Part shown: positions 47,291 to 61,017 of the stretch, one piece after another
Layout of the letters: each line of letters starts with the position of its first letter
How positions within the stretch are numbered: position 1 is the stretch's first letter
DNA from: Cenococcum geophilum 1.58
Taxonomy: Eukaryota; Ascomycota; Dothideomycetes; Gloniales; Gloniaceae
Reading direction: 5' to 3'
Assembly: GCA_001692895.1 (NCBI GenBank)
Contig: KV748204.1
Span: 1,330,771-1,394,770 of the forward strand
Length of the DNA: 64,000 nt
The notes under the pieces: generated by a model
Told to the model about the DNA's origin: nothing
Databases searched by the model: none
The model's input: the letters and a program-made list of their open reading frames with translations, nothing else
Position numbers and translations under genes: made by a program

Positions 47291-47869
47291 TGTTCTATAA
47301 GTTTCTACTTCTTAAAATAAACCTTCTTACGAACCTTTTTAAGGCGAAGAAAATAAGCAGATGCCGCGATTTAAGTATCTAGGGCTTTCTATTCTATATT
47401 ATAAGAACATTCTAGCTTAGCTAAGGCTTGCGATAACTTACTATTAAGCTTCGTAGCGGCAGATTAAACATAAAACCTTATAACAAATTACTTAGGGAAC
47501 TTAACGACTATTAAGAGTTATAGGACGCGTATATTTAGCGTTAGAGAAAAAGCAAACGTTATAGGACAAATAAATATTTGCTTTAGTACACTCTAAATAA
47601 GAAGAGGGTTGCTGAGATAAAGGACTCGCTAGCGCAACGTAAACTAACCCCTCTTTCGCATAATAAGAATATAGAGATAGCATAATTTTACCTAGTAATA
47701 GTATTGCAGCAATAGTGCGGGCGCGTCGTTGCGCGTGTGAAAAAGAAGAGGCTTTAGGTATTATAAGTAACGATATTAACTAAATTAATTAGACGGATAT
47801 TATACCTCTAGTAAGCGACTTAGAGATATTAGGAATCTTTAAAAACAAAGATAAAGAGGAGGGAGATAG
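47111..47869 (+). pseudogene. Element C C-terminal extension beyond the chromodomain
   Basis: The frame seems to continue for about 250 codons past the chromodomain, nearly to the LTR, ending in stretches such as EKEEALGIISNDIN and DIIPLVSDLEILGIF. The same extension is present in B (minus strand) and D, with a differing middle part. I recognise no domain. It could be a C-terminal tail of pol or a separate small ORF. Confidence 0.5.
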
Positions 47870-48289
47870 TATTACGGACGCTTTAAGTATAATACTATAA
47901 CTACTTAGAGAGGAGTTAGAGGAAGCTAGTTAGTTAATAAGAGTATAGTTTAGGATAGAACCGATAGAACTATATAATAAGGAATAGTAGTATAAGTTAT
48001 ATAATATGCTACGTAAGGAATATAGAGAATGAATGGAACGTATATACCTTACGTATCTTACGTATATTACATATAAGAAGGATTTTATAGGAGTACGGGC
48101 GTATATTTAAGGACCCTTAGTCCCTACCTAGATAGTTCCTTCCTTATAGTGATTCTTAGAATATAATTAGAGTTAATCTGTTAGGCAACTACTCCACCAG
48201 TTATTATTACGTTGTTAACTTACGCATTACCTATACACCTAGCCCATTGATAGGACCTATTGTAGCACTTGCTATAAGGTTCCGTTATA
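47870..48289 (+). repeat. Element C 3' LTR
   Basis: 420 bp, matching the 5' LTR with terminal TG mutated to TA and CCGTTACA to CCGTTATA. Extra C-to-T differences from the 5' LTR reflect RIP rather than age alone. Confidence 0.9.
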
Positions 48290-48294
48290 TATAG
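48290..48294 (+). repeat. Target-site duplication of C (TATAG), right
   Basis: Matches 40312-40316. Confidence 0.9.
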
Positions 48295-51002
48295 CCTTAA
48301 TCTTCCTTAGATCTATACTAAGTTAGCCTAGTTTAATAATAAATTTAATAAAATTGGTCTTCTTAGTAAAGAACTTGTATTTCTTAATTGCTACTAGCAT
48401 CTATTCTTTTTATAGTCTCTTTAAGACCTATTTAACGTGTTCTCTATATTCTTCCTTAGTTATTAAGTAGATAATAATATTATTAAGATATACTATAACA
48501 AATTCGTCTAAGTATTTTCCTAATATATTGTTAATACGCTTCTAAAACGTTACTAGTGTGTTTATAAGCCTAAATTGCATAACTAATAGTTTATATAGTC
48601 CTTCCTTTAACTTAAAGGCTGCCTTTTATTTATCGCCTTCCTTAATTCTAATCTAATAGTACGCCTATTTTAGATCTATCTTTATAAAGATTTACGCATT
48701 ACCTATTCTATCTTAGATTTTGCTAATTAAGGGTAAAGAATACCTATTCTTTTTGGTAATGCTGTTTAACTGTCTATAGTTAATATATAGCCTTAGCTTA
48801 CTATTTTTCTTTAGTATAAATAATACTGGATAACCTACTAATAATTGTAATGGCCTAATATATCCCTTTTATAAGTTCTCCTAGATAAACTCTTTTAGTA
48901 CTCTACCTTCTTCTTTAGTAAGCTTATAGATTAGAAAAAACCTTAAACTTATTTCTAGTTTTAGCTCTATCTTATAGTCCTATGCTATATATTTTACTAG
49001 CTTTTTACTTTTTAATAACTGTAACTTTTTACCGTACTTATGGTATCTCTTTAGTATATAGCTTAGTCCTTTTTCTATTTCTTTATAGATTGCTCCTACT
49101 TAGTACTATATTAACTTAGCTTATTATTATATCTTATAGCATTAAGTATTCTTAATATTAACCTAACCTATAACCTAATTAATCTTTAGATTATATTTCT
49201 ATAACTAAGGCATTCCTAATACTGCCTTATTATTCCCTAATAGTAATATATTAAAAGATATCTTAATTTATCTCCCTTTAATAGTTAACTAAATAGGTCT
49301 TATTTTAAGATTAATAATGCTTCCTCTATAGGCTATTAGATCTCCTAAAATTATTACTAATAGGTAAAGACATTCCTTTTTCCTATGTAGTAACCCTATT
49401 CTTTTAACTATTATTAGTAAGATATAGTTTCTTATTACTCCACTATCTATTAATACCTTAAACTATTAATCTTGCCACTTAACTTATAAATTTAGGTATT
49501 ATCCTTAAATTTCTTTAAGGGTTTAAGGCTCTATTACTAGTTCCCTTTAGTTTTATAAGCCTCTACTTTTTTTAACTATTAGCTACTAGATCCTATTTAT
49601 ACTTAGTCTAACTTAGGCTAATACTTAGTTTACTTTTTATCTTTAATATGCTATAGATATATATTCTTAAAATATTCCCACTACTATTATCTGTCTAGGT
49701 ATTCTTCCGTAAGGAATCTTCCTAGTTAAAGTATTAAATCCCCTTATTTTTAAACTTCTACTAGGTACTAACTATGCATATACTTAGTATTTTAATATTT
49801 TGCCTTATCCATTATCTAATATATTCTTATTAAATACTTCCAATTTTTATCTTTAGGTACTCTATATATATTATATATATTATTTATATATACTATCTAT
49901 AATAGTGTATAATATACTTAGTGTCTTAGGTTAACTCTTAGCTTATCTTTATCCTTAAGTTTAAACCTCTTTTGTATTAATTTAAGCGTTATAACTTTAT
50001 TTATAGGTACTAAGATTTATTTTTTACTTCTCTAATCCTCTAATTACTTATTTAGATCCTTTAATATTATAATTAAGGCTCCTTTAATATAAGTTATAGC
50101 CTTTTCCGTAATTGGGTGGTCTTAAATAACTTTTTTATCTAACTATATATAGAAATCTTCCCACTTATTATTATGTCGTTGTTTATACTACTTTTAGTAT
50201 AGCCCTTTAAGTATATACGGCTCGTCCGTAAGGAAGTATCTCCTTATTACTATATTATAACAGCCCTTTATATATCATTTCTTAAATCTAGTTAGAATCC
50301 CTAAATCCTCTTCTTATTCTAGTTTAGTAAGCCACTTAGCTCTTAGTATACCTATCTTAGGTCTATTAGTAACTCTTTATATAGGTACTCTATCCCTTAT
50401 ATATTCTAATATGCTAGATCTTTTATCTAGTTTCTGTTCTTACTATACAGCAATTCTTACTCTAAATTCTGCTATAGTTTCTCTCTTTTTATGTCTTATA
50501 AGTAGATCCTTAAAGTTCTCTTACTTCTTAATCCTAGTATTAAACTTTTAATCCTTAAGCTAAACTCCTTATTTACTTAGTAGGTCCTCTAGGTCTATAT
50601 ATTTATCTCCTAGTCTAACTACTGTTTATATTATAGATTCTCTAATCTATAATAAAGCCTCGCGCTTCTTGTTTATGGGTATCCTTATTTATACTCTAAA
50701 TTCTTAGTCCCTTAGATTCTTTAATCCTAAGCTTGCTTCTAACTTAAGCTGCGCTCCTACCTTAGTCTAACTAAATATCTATAGTGTTCTTATCTCGTCT
50801 TAAGAGTCTTAAATCTTACTTATTTCGTCTTAAGAATCTTATAACTATGGGAAACGCTATCCTAAGCTTATTTATATATTCTTAAACTAAGCTACTACTC
50901 TGCTCTATCGGTTATCGTCCATTATAGGTCCTTAAGCTATCCTTATCCTATCTTTAGAATCTTAAATCTCTCTTATCTTGTCTTAAAAATCTTAAGCCTT
51001 TA
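48295..51002 (-). pseudogene. Element B pol, 5' part, and end of gag
   Basis: On the minus strand this continues B from the RT cut by C back through protease to the 3' end of gag, in the same order as C about 45060 to 42350. The RT YLDD region lies at about 48490. It is interrupted at 51002 by element D and resumes at 58972. Confidence 0.85.
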
Positions 51003-51425
51003 TGTTACGGACGCTTTAAGTACAATGCTATAACTACTTGGAGAAGAGTCGGAAGAAGCTAGTTAGTTAATAAGAGCACGGTCCAGGATGGAGCCGGTAG
51101 AACCATGTGACGAGGAATAGTAACCGAGTCACGTGATAAGATCTGTGTAATCTGTGTAATCTATATAATCCGCGACGGAGCAGATAGAGCACACGTACAT
51201 CACGTATAAGAAGGATTTCTTAGGAGTACGGTCGTGTATTTAAAGGACTACAGTCCCTACCTAGATAGTTCCTTCCTTGTAGTAATTCTTAGAATATAAT
51301 TAGAGTTAATCTATTAGGCAACCACTCCACCAGTTATTATTACGTTGTTAACTTTAGTTTATATCACCTACACACCTAGCCCATTAACGAGCCCATCGTA
51401 GTACTTACTATAAGGTTCCATTATA
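51003..51425 (+). repeat. Element D 5' LTR
   Basis: 423 bp, TGTTACGG...CCATTATA. The central part (GTCACGTGATAAGATCTGTG, repeated GTGTAATCT) matches B's LTRs, not C's. Confidence 0.9.
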
Positions 51426-51470
51426 TAATCACTACCTAGTTACGGTATTAAATATAGAAAGTTAAATAAT

Positions 51471-52960
51471 ATGCCACCAAAAGTAGCCACCACAACGCCA
51501 TTAACGGCGGCAACTACTTTAAGGTCAGGAGGCGACACCAGTATAGCAGATACTAATTTGCAGCAACCTGTGACGGTCGGACAGCTATAAGAGATAGTTG
51601 ACTAGTTAATAGAGAACAATGCGACACTTAAATAAAGGATTAACGGAATAGGCGCAGTAAAGGTTAAGTTACTATTAATCGAAAGATTCTTAGGAGAAAG
51701 ATTAAAGCTTAAAGGATTCCTTACGCAAATATATTTTAAGGTTGCGTAAAAGGGAGCAAAGCTAGCAACACCTGTAGACCGAATAGCGTATATAGGGCTA
51801 TTCCTGTCAGGAAGGGTACTTAAATGGTTTAAACCTTACCTTATAAAAATATAAGCCAATAGAATAATAACTACTAATTAGGACGTGCGGTATATGTTCT
51901 TAAGTTAGGAAGGGTTTATAGAGCAACTAATACAGATATTTAGAGATCTAGAGTTAACGACTATAGTAGAAAGGAAACTTTAAGATATTACGCAACGAAC
52001 CTTAGTAATTAAATACACAATATAGTTCCAAACGCTAGTAATATAAGTTAAGTGGAATAATAGGGCGTTTATGGCACAGTATAAATAGGGACTTAAGGCT
52101 AAAGTCTAGGACGTAATTATTCTAATGGAAGATGCGGACACCCTAAGGGAATTAATAGATTAAGCGATTAAGATTAATAATTAAATCTATTAAAGGGAAC
52201 AGGCTAAGCGAGGCTAGGATAGAGTTTTATAGTTATATAAGATATAGAGTACGCAATAACTAAAGCCAGTTTAGAAACTATAGTATAGCGCAGAGCTAAT
52301 AGACCTAAGCAGTACTAAAAAAGCCTATAAGAGATAGAGTAAGAAATTATAGAAACCTAGAGGTTAAAAATCTAGTAATTATAAGACTAAGGAGCAGAGG
52401 CTAAACCAGGGATCTTAGTAGCAGAAGACGTTTAGGCGGACTTTATAGTAAAGTTAATGGTTTAGAGATAGAGCTTATATAAATTATGGGAAATAAGGTT
52501 ATTTTATAAGGGATTGCAAAGATAGTTAGAGTTACTATATAATAAAGGAAACTAGACTAGTAGTAGAAAACATATATGTATAGAGGGATAATAGTGTACT
52601 ATAAGGAATAAAAGAGTATTTAATTAGAAGTTTTGCGTTTTGTTATAATAACGCATGCCAAATTTATAAAGATGCTAAGTACGGTGTAAGCTATTAGCCA
52701 TAAGAGCCAAAATTTATAGAGTATAGAGGAACTAATAAACTATCGCGTAGATTGGATATTAAAGACGACGAGTTTAATGTAGGCGAAATATTTACAGACA
52801 ATAAGGAAATAAAGGCAGTTTACTAGGAACGTATAAACCTTAGCGAAGTTATAATAGAAGTAGAGACTAAGACCGCTATAAAGTAAGGATTAGTAACGGG
52901 CATTATAACACTATTAGATACGGCATCCATCGCTTTATAAGACGGAAGGAGTAATATCTA
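51471..52960 (+). pseudogene. Element D gag relic
   Basis: Starts ATGCCACCAAAAGTAGCC. Capsid stretches match C. In the knuckle at about 52470-52515 (AYINYGK.GYFI.DCK) only the last cysteine survives. Confidence 0.85.
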
Positions 52961-55900
52961 AAGAAGATTAAGCAAGCAGATAACTGCTAGTGCTAGCTTA
53001 CCACTTAATAAAGATAAAAGGCTAAAGGCTTAAGATTCTTAAAAAGAGATAAGAGAGATCTAAGATTCCAAAAACAGGATAAGGATAGCTTAAGGACCCA
53101 CAACGGACAAAAACCGATAGAGTAGAGCAGTAGCTTAGTTTAAAGACATATGAATGAGCTTAGGAGAAAAGTTTCCTACGGCATTAGATTCTTAAGATGA
53201 GATAAATAAGATTTAAGACTCTTAAGATAAGATAAAAACACTATAGACGCCTAGTTGGACTAAGGCGGGAGCTAAACTTAAGTTAGAAGTAAGCTCAGGA
53301 TTAAGAATCTTATAGGACTAAGACTTTAAAGTATAAATAAGGACCACTAATAAGATTAGAGAATCTATAATATAAATAGTAATTAAACTAGGAGATAAAT
53401 ATATAGACCAAGAGGACTTACTAGGGGAACGCAGTGTTTAGCCTAAAGATTAAAAAGTTAATACTAAGATTAAGAAGCATAACGACTTCAAGGATCTACT
53501 TATAGGACGTAAAAGAAAAGAAACTATAGAGGAATTTAGAGTAAGAATTACCTTATAGCAAGAGCAAAAACTAAATAAGAGATCTAGTTTACTAGGTCGT
53601 ATAAGGGATAGAGCACCTATATAAAGAATTACTAATAGGCCAAGAATAGGCATATTAAGGGCTAAGTGGCTTACTAAACTGGAACAAGAAGAGGATCTAG
53701 GGATTCTAACTAGATTTAAAGAACGATATATAAAGGGCTGTTATAACATAGTAATAAAAAGATACTTCCTTACGGACGAGCCGTACACACTTAAAGGGTT
53801 ATACTAAAAGTGGTATAGATAACAACACAATAACGAGTAGGAAGATTTCTATATATAGTTAGATGAAAAAGTTATCTAAGACCACCCAATTATAGAAAAG
53901 GCTATAACTTATATTAAAGGGGCCTTAATTATAACGTTAAAAGATCTAAAGGAGCAATTAGAGGACTAGAGAAGTAAAAAATAATTTTTAGTACCTGCGA
54001 ACGAAGTTGCAACGCTTAGATTAGCATAAGAAAGGTTTAAACTTAAGGATAAAGACGAGCTAAGAGTTAACCTAAGACACCAAGTATATTATACACTATT
54101 GTAGATAGCATGCGTGGATAATATGTATAATATATATAGAGCACCTAAGGATAAAAATTAGAAGTATCTAATAAGAATATATTGGATAATAGATAAGGCG
54201 AAATATTAAAACACTAAGTATATACATAGTTAGCACCCCATAGAAGTTTAAGAATAAAGGGACTTAATACTTTAATTAGGAAGATTCCTTACGGAAGAAT
54301 GCCTAGATAGATAATAATAGTAGGAATGTTTAGAGAATACCTGTCTATAATATATTAAAGATAAAAAGCGAACTAAGTATTGGCCTAAGTTAGACTAAGT
54401 ATAAATAGGATTAAGCAGCTAATAGTTAGGAAAAGTGGAGGCCTATAGGACTAGAGGGAACTAGTAGTAGAGCCTTAGACCCTTAAAGGAATTTAAGGAC
54501 AACACCTAAATTTACAAGTTAATTGGCAAGATTAACAGTTTAAGGCATTAATAGATAGTGGAGCAATAAGGAACTATATCTCGCTAGTAGCAGTTAAAAG
54601 AATGGGGTTACCACACAGGAAAAAGAAATGTTCTTACCTATTAGTGACGATTTTAGGAGATCTAATAGCCTATAGAGGAGGTATTATTAATCTTAAAACA
54701 GGACCTATTTAGCTAACCATTAAAGGAAGATAAATTAAGATGTCTTTTAATATATTACCATTAGGGAATAATAAGGCAGTACTAGGAATACCTTAGTTAT
54801 AGGAATACAATCTAAAGATCAATTAGATTATAGGTTAGGTCAATATTAAAAATACTTAACGCCGTAAAATATAATAATAAGCTAAGTTAATATAGTACTA
54901 AGTAGGAGCAACCTATAAAGAAACAGAAAGAGGACTAAGCTATATACTAAAGAGATACTATAAGTATAGCAAGAAACTATAGTCGCTAAAAAGCAAAAAG
55001 CTGTTAAAATACGTAGTATAGAACTATAAGATAGAATTAGAACTAGGAATAAGTTTAAGGTTCTTTTTAATCTATAAGCTTACTAAAGAGAAAGGTAGAG
55101 CATTAAAAGAGTTTATCTAAAAAAACTTATAAAAGGGATACATTAGACTATCGCAATCATTAGTAGGTTATCCAGTACTATTTATACTAAAGAAGAATAG
55201 TAAACTAAGGCTATATATTAACTATAGACAGTTAAATAGTATTACTAGGAAGGATAGGTATCCTTTACCCTTAATTAGCGAAATCTAAGATAGGATAGGT
55301 AATGCGCAAATCTTTACAAAGATAGATCTAAGATGGGCGTACCATTAGATTAGGATTAAGGAAGGCGATAAATAAAAGGCAGCCTTTAGGTTAAAGGAAG
55401 GACTATATAAACTATTAGTTATATAATTTAGGCTTATAAACGCACTAGCAACGTTCTAAAAGTAAATTAATAATATATTAGGAGAACACTTAGATGAATT
55501 TATTATGGTATATCTTAACAATATTATTATCTACTTAATAACTAAGGAAGAATATAGAGAATACGTTAAATAGGTCTTAAAGAGACTATAAGAGAAATAA
55601 ATGCTAGTAGTAATTAAGAAATGCGAGTTCTTTACTAGGAAGACCGATTTTATAGGATTTATTATTAAACTAGGCCAACTTAATATAGATCTAAAGAAGA
55701 TTAAAGCTATAGTAAATTGGTAAGAACTAGAGAACGTTATATAGTTAAGATTATTTTTAGGGTTTTGCAATTACTACAGAAGGTTTATAGCGCAATAGTT
55801 AAAGAATATTAAGCCATTTACGCGGTTAATAAAGAAAGAAGAACTATAGGTATAGGGAAGAGAATAATAAAAACTATTTAAAAAAGTTAAGAGGTTGTTT

Positions 55901-57960
55901 ACCTAGGAGCCAGTTCTTAAGATCTATTAACTAGGTCTAGAGACGGTTGTAAAAATAGATACATTAGACTTTATACTAAGAGTATACTTTATACAGAAGC
56001 ATCTAAATAGATAGCATCTAGTAGTATACTATAGTTGGAAGATAATACCACCAGAGTTAAACTATAACATTTATAATAAGAAGTTATTAGGTATAGTTAT
56101 AGTATTAAAGGAATAGAGAGTATTCTTATAAGGTATAGAGAAACTATTTATAGTTAAGACGGATTATAAGAACCTAATAGAATTCCTAATAATAAAGGAA
56201 CTTAACTAAAGATAGGTTAGATAGGCAGAGATGCTTATAGAATACTATTTTAAGATTTAGTATACTAAGGGTATAGACAATACGCGAGCCAATACGTTAA
56301 GTTAAAAGGCTAAACTATAAAATAATGAAAAGCCATTAGGGGCTTTATTGCGAAAAGATATAGATAAATTGATTAGGTATAATTATCCGAAAATTATAGC
56401 GACTTATAAAGATAAACTAGATAAGGTTTATAAGTCACTAGAGAGCTTTTAGGTATAAAGAATTTTAGAAGCATAACTAGAAGATCTATAGATAGATATA
56501 TACAAAAACTAAGAAGTAAAGTATATCCTAAGAAGTATAGCAGAGCAATTTATAGAATATTTCTATAAAGGACTAACTTAAGGACATAATGGAGCTACGG
56601 GCTTAGTATTAAGACTTTAGGAGGAGTATATTATTAACGGAATCTAAAGGATAGCTAAAAGGGTCACTAGAGAGTGTTTAGATTACTAAAGGAACAAACT
56701 AACGAGGCATAAGCTATATAGAGGGCTACAACCTATTAAAATACTAAAGAGACTATAGGAGGTTATATTATGGGACTTTATTATTAAGTTGCTAAAATTA
56801 AAAGATCCTATTATAGGACAAGATTATAACGCAATCTTAGTAATAGTAGACAAGCTTACGAAGTAGGGATACTTTATAGCCTATACGGAAGAAATCTTAG
56901 CGAAAGATATCGCTAGAATCTATATTAAGGAAGTATTTATAAGACATAGAGTACTAAGCAAAATTATATTGGATAGAGATTTAAGATTTATAGCAGCATT
57001 TTAGGAGGTATTTTTAGCGAAATAAGGAGTTTAAGCAGCAACTTCCACTATATATTATCCGCAGACAGACGGTTAAACAGAAAAATTAAATTAGACACTA
57101 AAGCAGTATCTAAGGCACTATATTAATCACGTATAGAATAATTAGGTATTATTGTTACTAGTTATATAGTTTATATACAATATAACACCACAGGAAGGAA
57201 TAGGTACTTTACTATTTAAGGCGAATTACGGATATAAGCCAAGAATATTATTATCGCCACGTTAAGTAAAGAAGATAAGTAGTACAGCTAAGTAAAGGAT
57301 AGAGATACTAATAAATCTTTATAAGAACCTTACGGAAATAGCTAAGGTAGTACAGCAAAGGATAAAAAGGTACTATAACGCTAAGAGATCTAAGGGACTA
57401 GATCTTAAGGAGGGAGATAAAGTATAGCTACTATATAAAAACTTTAAGAGTTAACAATTAAGTAAGAAGTTAGACCACGTTAGACTAGGACCTTTTAAAA
57501 TTATATAAAGAATTTTACTGGTTATATTTAAGTTAAACCTACCAGCTAGAATAAAAATCTACCCTATATAGCATATTGCAATGCTAGAGCTAGTATATAG
57601 GAAAGTTAAGCTATTAGCCTACAAAGCAGACACATATAGAGGGCAAGAAGAGGATAAATAGCAAGTTTTAAGGATCGTTAGTTATAAGGACGTTAACAAT
57701 AAAATATAGTATAAGGTTAAGTAGATAGGCTATAATAAAACTACCTAGGAGCTACTAGAAAATTTAAAGAACGCTATAGGAAAGGTATAGGAGTATTAGA
57801 AGAAAACAGGTTAGGTAATATTAAAGAAGGATTACTAAAAAATAAGTTACCTAAGGGGAACCTAGGAAGAGCGACTGCTAAACTACTTAGAGTTATTCCC
57901 TTTATAGGAAGAGAGTTAGTTCTCTTATTACTAAGTTCCTGCAGACCTTATTTTATAAGT
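52960..57960 (+). pseudogene. Element D pol relic
   Basis: The protease motif at about 54542-54600 keeps DSG (KALIDSGAIRNYIS), unlike A and C. RT lies at about 55080-55640 with the YLDD box again read as YLNN. RNase H, integrase (zinc finger about 56520-56720, core about 56780-57020) and a chromodomain (about 57670-57780) follow. Many Gln/Trp stops. Confidence 0.9.
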
Positions 57961-58548
57961 TTCTACTCCTTAAAACGAACCTTCTTACGAACCTATTTAA
58001 GACGTAAAAGATAAGCGAAGGCCAAAAGACGAGTCTTAAGGGCACGCTGTTAAGCAGCTGCAGCCTCTTGCTCCGCCTCTCGCGATTGGTATAGTTTATT
58101 AAGGGTGCTTAAGAGCTTACTATTGAGCTTTATAGTAGCAGATTAAACACAAGACCCTATAACAAATTACTTAGGGAACTTAGAGACTATTAAGAGTTAT
58201 AAGACGCGTATACTTAGCGTTAGAAATAGAGCGAACGTTATAGGACGAATAAATATTCGCTTTAGTGCACTCTAAATAAAAGGAAGGTTGCCGAGATAAA
58301 GGACTTACTAGCGTAATATAAACTAACCCCTCTTTCGCATAATAAGAATATAGAGAAGGTATTATCTTACCTAGCGATAGGATAGTAGTAATAGTGCGAG
58401 TACATCGGACTATAGAAGAAAGAGAAATTGCTTTAGGTATTATAAGTAACAATATTAACCAAATTAATTAAATAGATATTACACCTCTAGTAAACGACCT
58501 GGAAATACTTAAAATCTTTAAGGACGAAGATAGAGAGGAGGGAGATAG
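57961..58548 (+). pseudogene. Element D C-terminal extension
   Basis: Equivalent of 47111-47869 in C. The stretch ending in DITPLVNDLEILKIF is conserved; the part at about 57990-58130 is different sequence and GC-richer, so the extension is modular. Confidence 0.5.
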
Positions 58549-58971
58549 TGTTACGGACGCTTTAAGTATAATACTATAACTACTTAGAGAAGAGTTAGAA
58601 GAAGCTAGTTAGTTAATAAGAGCACGGTTTAGGATGGAGCTGGTAGAACTATATAACGAGAAATAGTAACTAAGTTATATAATAAGATCTATATAATCTA
58701 TGTAATCTATATAATCCGTAACGGAGCAAATAGAGCACACGTATATTACGTATAAGAAGGATTTCTTAGGAGTACGGTCGTGTATTTAAAGGACTACAGT
58801 CCCTACCTAGATAGTTCCTTCCTTGTAGTAATTCTTAGAATATAATTAGAGTTAATCTNTTGGGTAACCACTCCACTAGTTATCATTACGTTATTAACTT
58901 TAGTTTATATTACCTACACACCTAGCCTATTAACGAGCCCATCGTAGTACTTGCTACAAGGTTCCGTTACA
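58549..58971 (+). repeat. Element D 3' LTR
   Basis: 423 bp, TGTTACGG...CCGTTACA, matching the 5' LTR with RIP-type differences and one N. Confidence 0.9.
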
Positions 58972-60593
58972 CATTAGCTTTTTGCCTTTATTAAGTAATA
59001 AGCTAGCACTAGCAGTCGTCTGCTTGCTTAATCCCTTTTAAATACTTCTTCTTCCGTCTTATAAAGCGATAGATGCCGTATCTAACGGTGTTATAATGCC
59101 CATTACTGAACCTTGCTCTATAGCGGTCTTAGTCTCTACTTCTATAATTACATTATTAAGGTTTAGATACCCCTAGTTAGTTCCTTTATTATCCTTATTA
59201 CTATTAATTAATAAATACTCTAATTTTATTATTATTGTTACTAATTATTGTCCGTATATTACTGTAATATCCTAATCTAGCTTATAGAGTTAATTATATT
59301 TTTTATTTAACTCTCTAGTTCCTTTAAGTCCTTTTAGCTTTAGCTCTTATAGCTAATAGCTTACGCCATACTTAGCGTCTTTATAAATTTGGTATACGTT
59401 ATTATAATAAAACGCAAAACTTCTAATTAAATACTCTTTTATTCCTTATAGTATACTATTATCCCTTTATACGTATATATTATCTACTATTAGTCTAGTT
59501 CCCTTTATTACATAGTAACTCTAACTATCTTTATAATCCCTTAATTTATATAAGCTCTATTTTTAAACTATTAACTTTGCTATAGAGTCTACCTAAATAT
59601 CTTCTACTACTAAGATCCCTAGTTTNGCCTNTACTTCTTAGTCCTATAATTACTAAATCCTTAACCTTTAGGTTTCTATAGTTTCTTACTCTATCTCTTA
59701 TAGGCTTCTTTAGTACTACTTAGGTCCATTAGCTCTGCGCTATACTATAGTTTTTAATTCGGCTTTAGTTATTACGTGCTCTACGCCTTATATAACTATA
59801 AAACTCTATCCTAACCTCTTTTAGCCTGTTCCCTTTAGTAGATCCTATTATTAATCTTTATCGCTTAATCTATTAAATCCCTTAGGGTATCCGCATCTTC
59901 TATTAAAATAATTACGTTTTAGACTTTAGCCTTAAGCCCTTATTTATACTATACTATAAGCGCCTTATTATTCCACTTAACTTATATAGCTAGCGTTAAA
60001 AACTATATTATGTACTTAATTACTAAAGTTTATTACGTAATATCTTAGAATTTTCTTTCCGCTATAGTTACTACCTTTAAGTCTCTAAACATTTATATAA
60101 GTTACTTTGTAAACCCCTCCTAGCTTAAGAATATAAACCGCACCTCTTAGTTAGTGGTTATTATTCTATTTACCTATATTTCTATAAGGTAAGGCTTAAA
60201 CTATTTAAGTGCTCTTCCTAATAGGAATAGTCCTGTATAGGCTATTCGATCTATAGGTGTTAGTAGTTTTACTCCTTCTTATGTAACTTTAAAGTGCATT
60301 TACGTAAGGAATCCTTTAAGCTTTAATCTCTCTCCTAAGAATCTTTTAATTAATAGTAACTTAACCTTTGCTGCTCCTATCCTATTAATCCTTTATTTAA
60401 GCGTTATATTATTCTCTATTAACTAGTTAACTATCTCTTATAGTTATCTAACCGTTATAGGTTGTTGCGAGTTAGTATTTACTATACTGGTGTCGCCTTC
60501 TAACCTTAAAGTAGTTGCCGCCGTTAATGGCGTTATAGCTACTTTTGGTGGCATGTTATTTAACTTATTAAAACTATAACTAGATAGTGATTA
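58972..60593 (-). pseudogene. Element B gag relic
   Basis: On the minus strand this is gag from its start near 60554 (reverse of ATGCCACCAAAAG) to the point where D inserted. It reads in the order of C and D gag, with the knuckle region near 59530. Stops throughout. Confidence 0.85.
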
Positions 60594-61012
60594 TATAACG
60601 GAACCTTGTAGCGGGAACTACGATGGGCTTGTTAATAGGCTAGGTGTGTAGGTATTGCAAGTAAGTCAACAACGTAATAACTGGTGGAGTGGTTGCCTAA
60701 CAGATTAACTCTAATTATATTCTAAGAATTACTATAAGGAAAGAACTATCTAGAGTAGGGACTGTGGTCCTTTAAATACACAACCGTACTCCTAGGAAAC
60801 CCTCCTTATACGTAAGGTACGCGTGCTCTGTTTACTTTATCGCGGATTATATAAATTATATAGATTATACAGATCACATCACGTGACTTAGTTACTATTC
60901 CTCATTATATAGTTCTACCGGCTCCATTCTGGACCGTGCCTATATTAACTAACTAGCTTCTTCCAACTCTTCTCTAAGTAGTCGTAATATTATACTTAAA
61001 GCGTCCGTAATA
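60594..61012 (-). repeat. Element B 5' LTR (minus orientation)
   Basis: 419 bp, partner of 37103-37514, followed by the TAGTA duplication. It is of the D subtype in its central part. Confidence 0.85.
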
Positions 61013-61017
61013 TAGTA
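61013..61017 (+). repeat. Target-site duplication of B (TAGTA), right
   Basis: Matches 37098-37102; element A pol resumes directly afterwards. Confidence 0.85.

Larger units (their letters stand above)
40317..48289 (+). mobile_element. Element C: complete Ty3/gypsy chromovirus, RIP-degraded
   Basis: A 7,973-bp element has equal-length LTRs, a 5-bp duplication and the order gag, protease, RT, RNase H, integrase, chromodomain. It is inserted into element B in the opposite orientation. Chromodomain integrases are known to guide such elements to heterochromatin. All reading frames are broken. Confidence 0.9.
51003..58971 (+). mobile_element. Element D: complete Ty3/gypsy chromovirus, RIP-degraded
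   Basis: A 7,969-bp element with two 423-bp LTRs sits within B's gag. Flanking 5-mers are CTTTA and CATTA, an imperfect duplication. B's gag reads on across the insertion when D is removed. Internal order is as in C. Confidence 0.85.
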
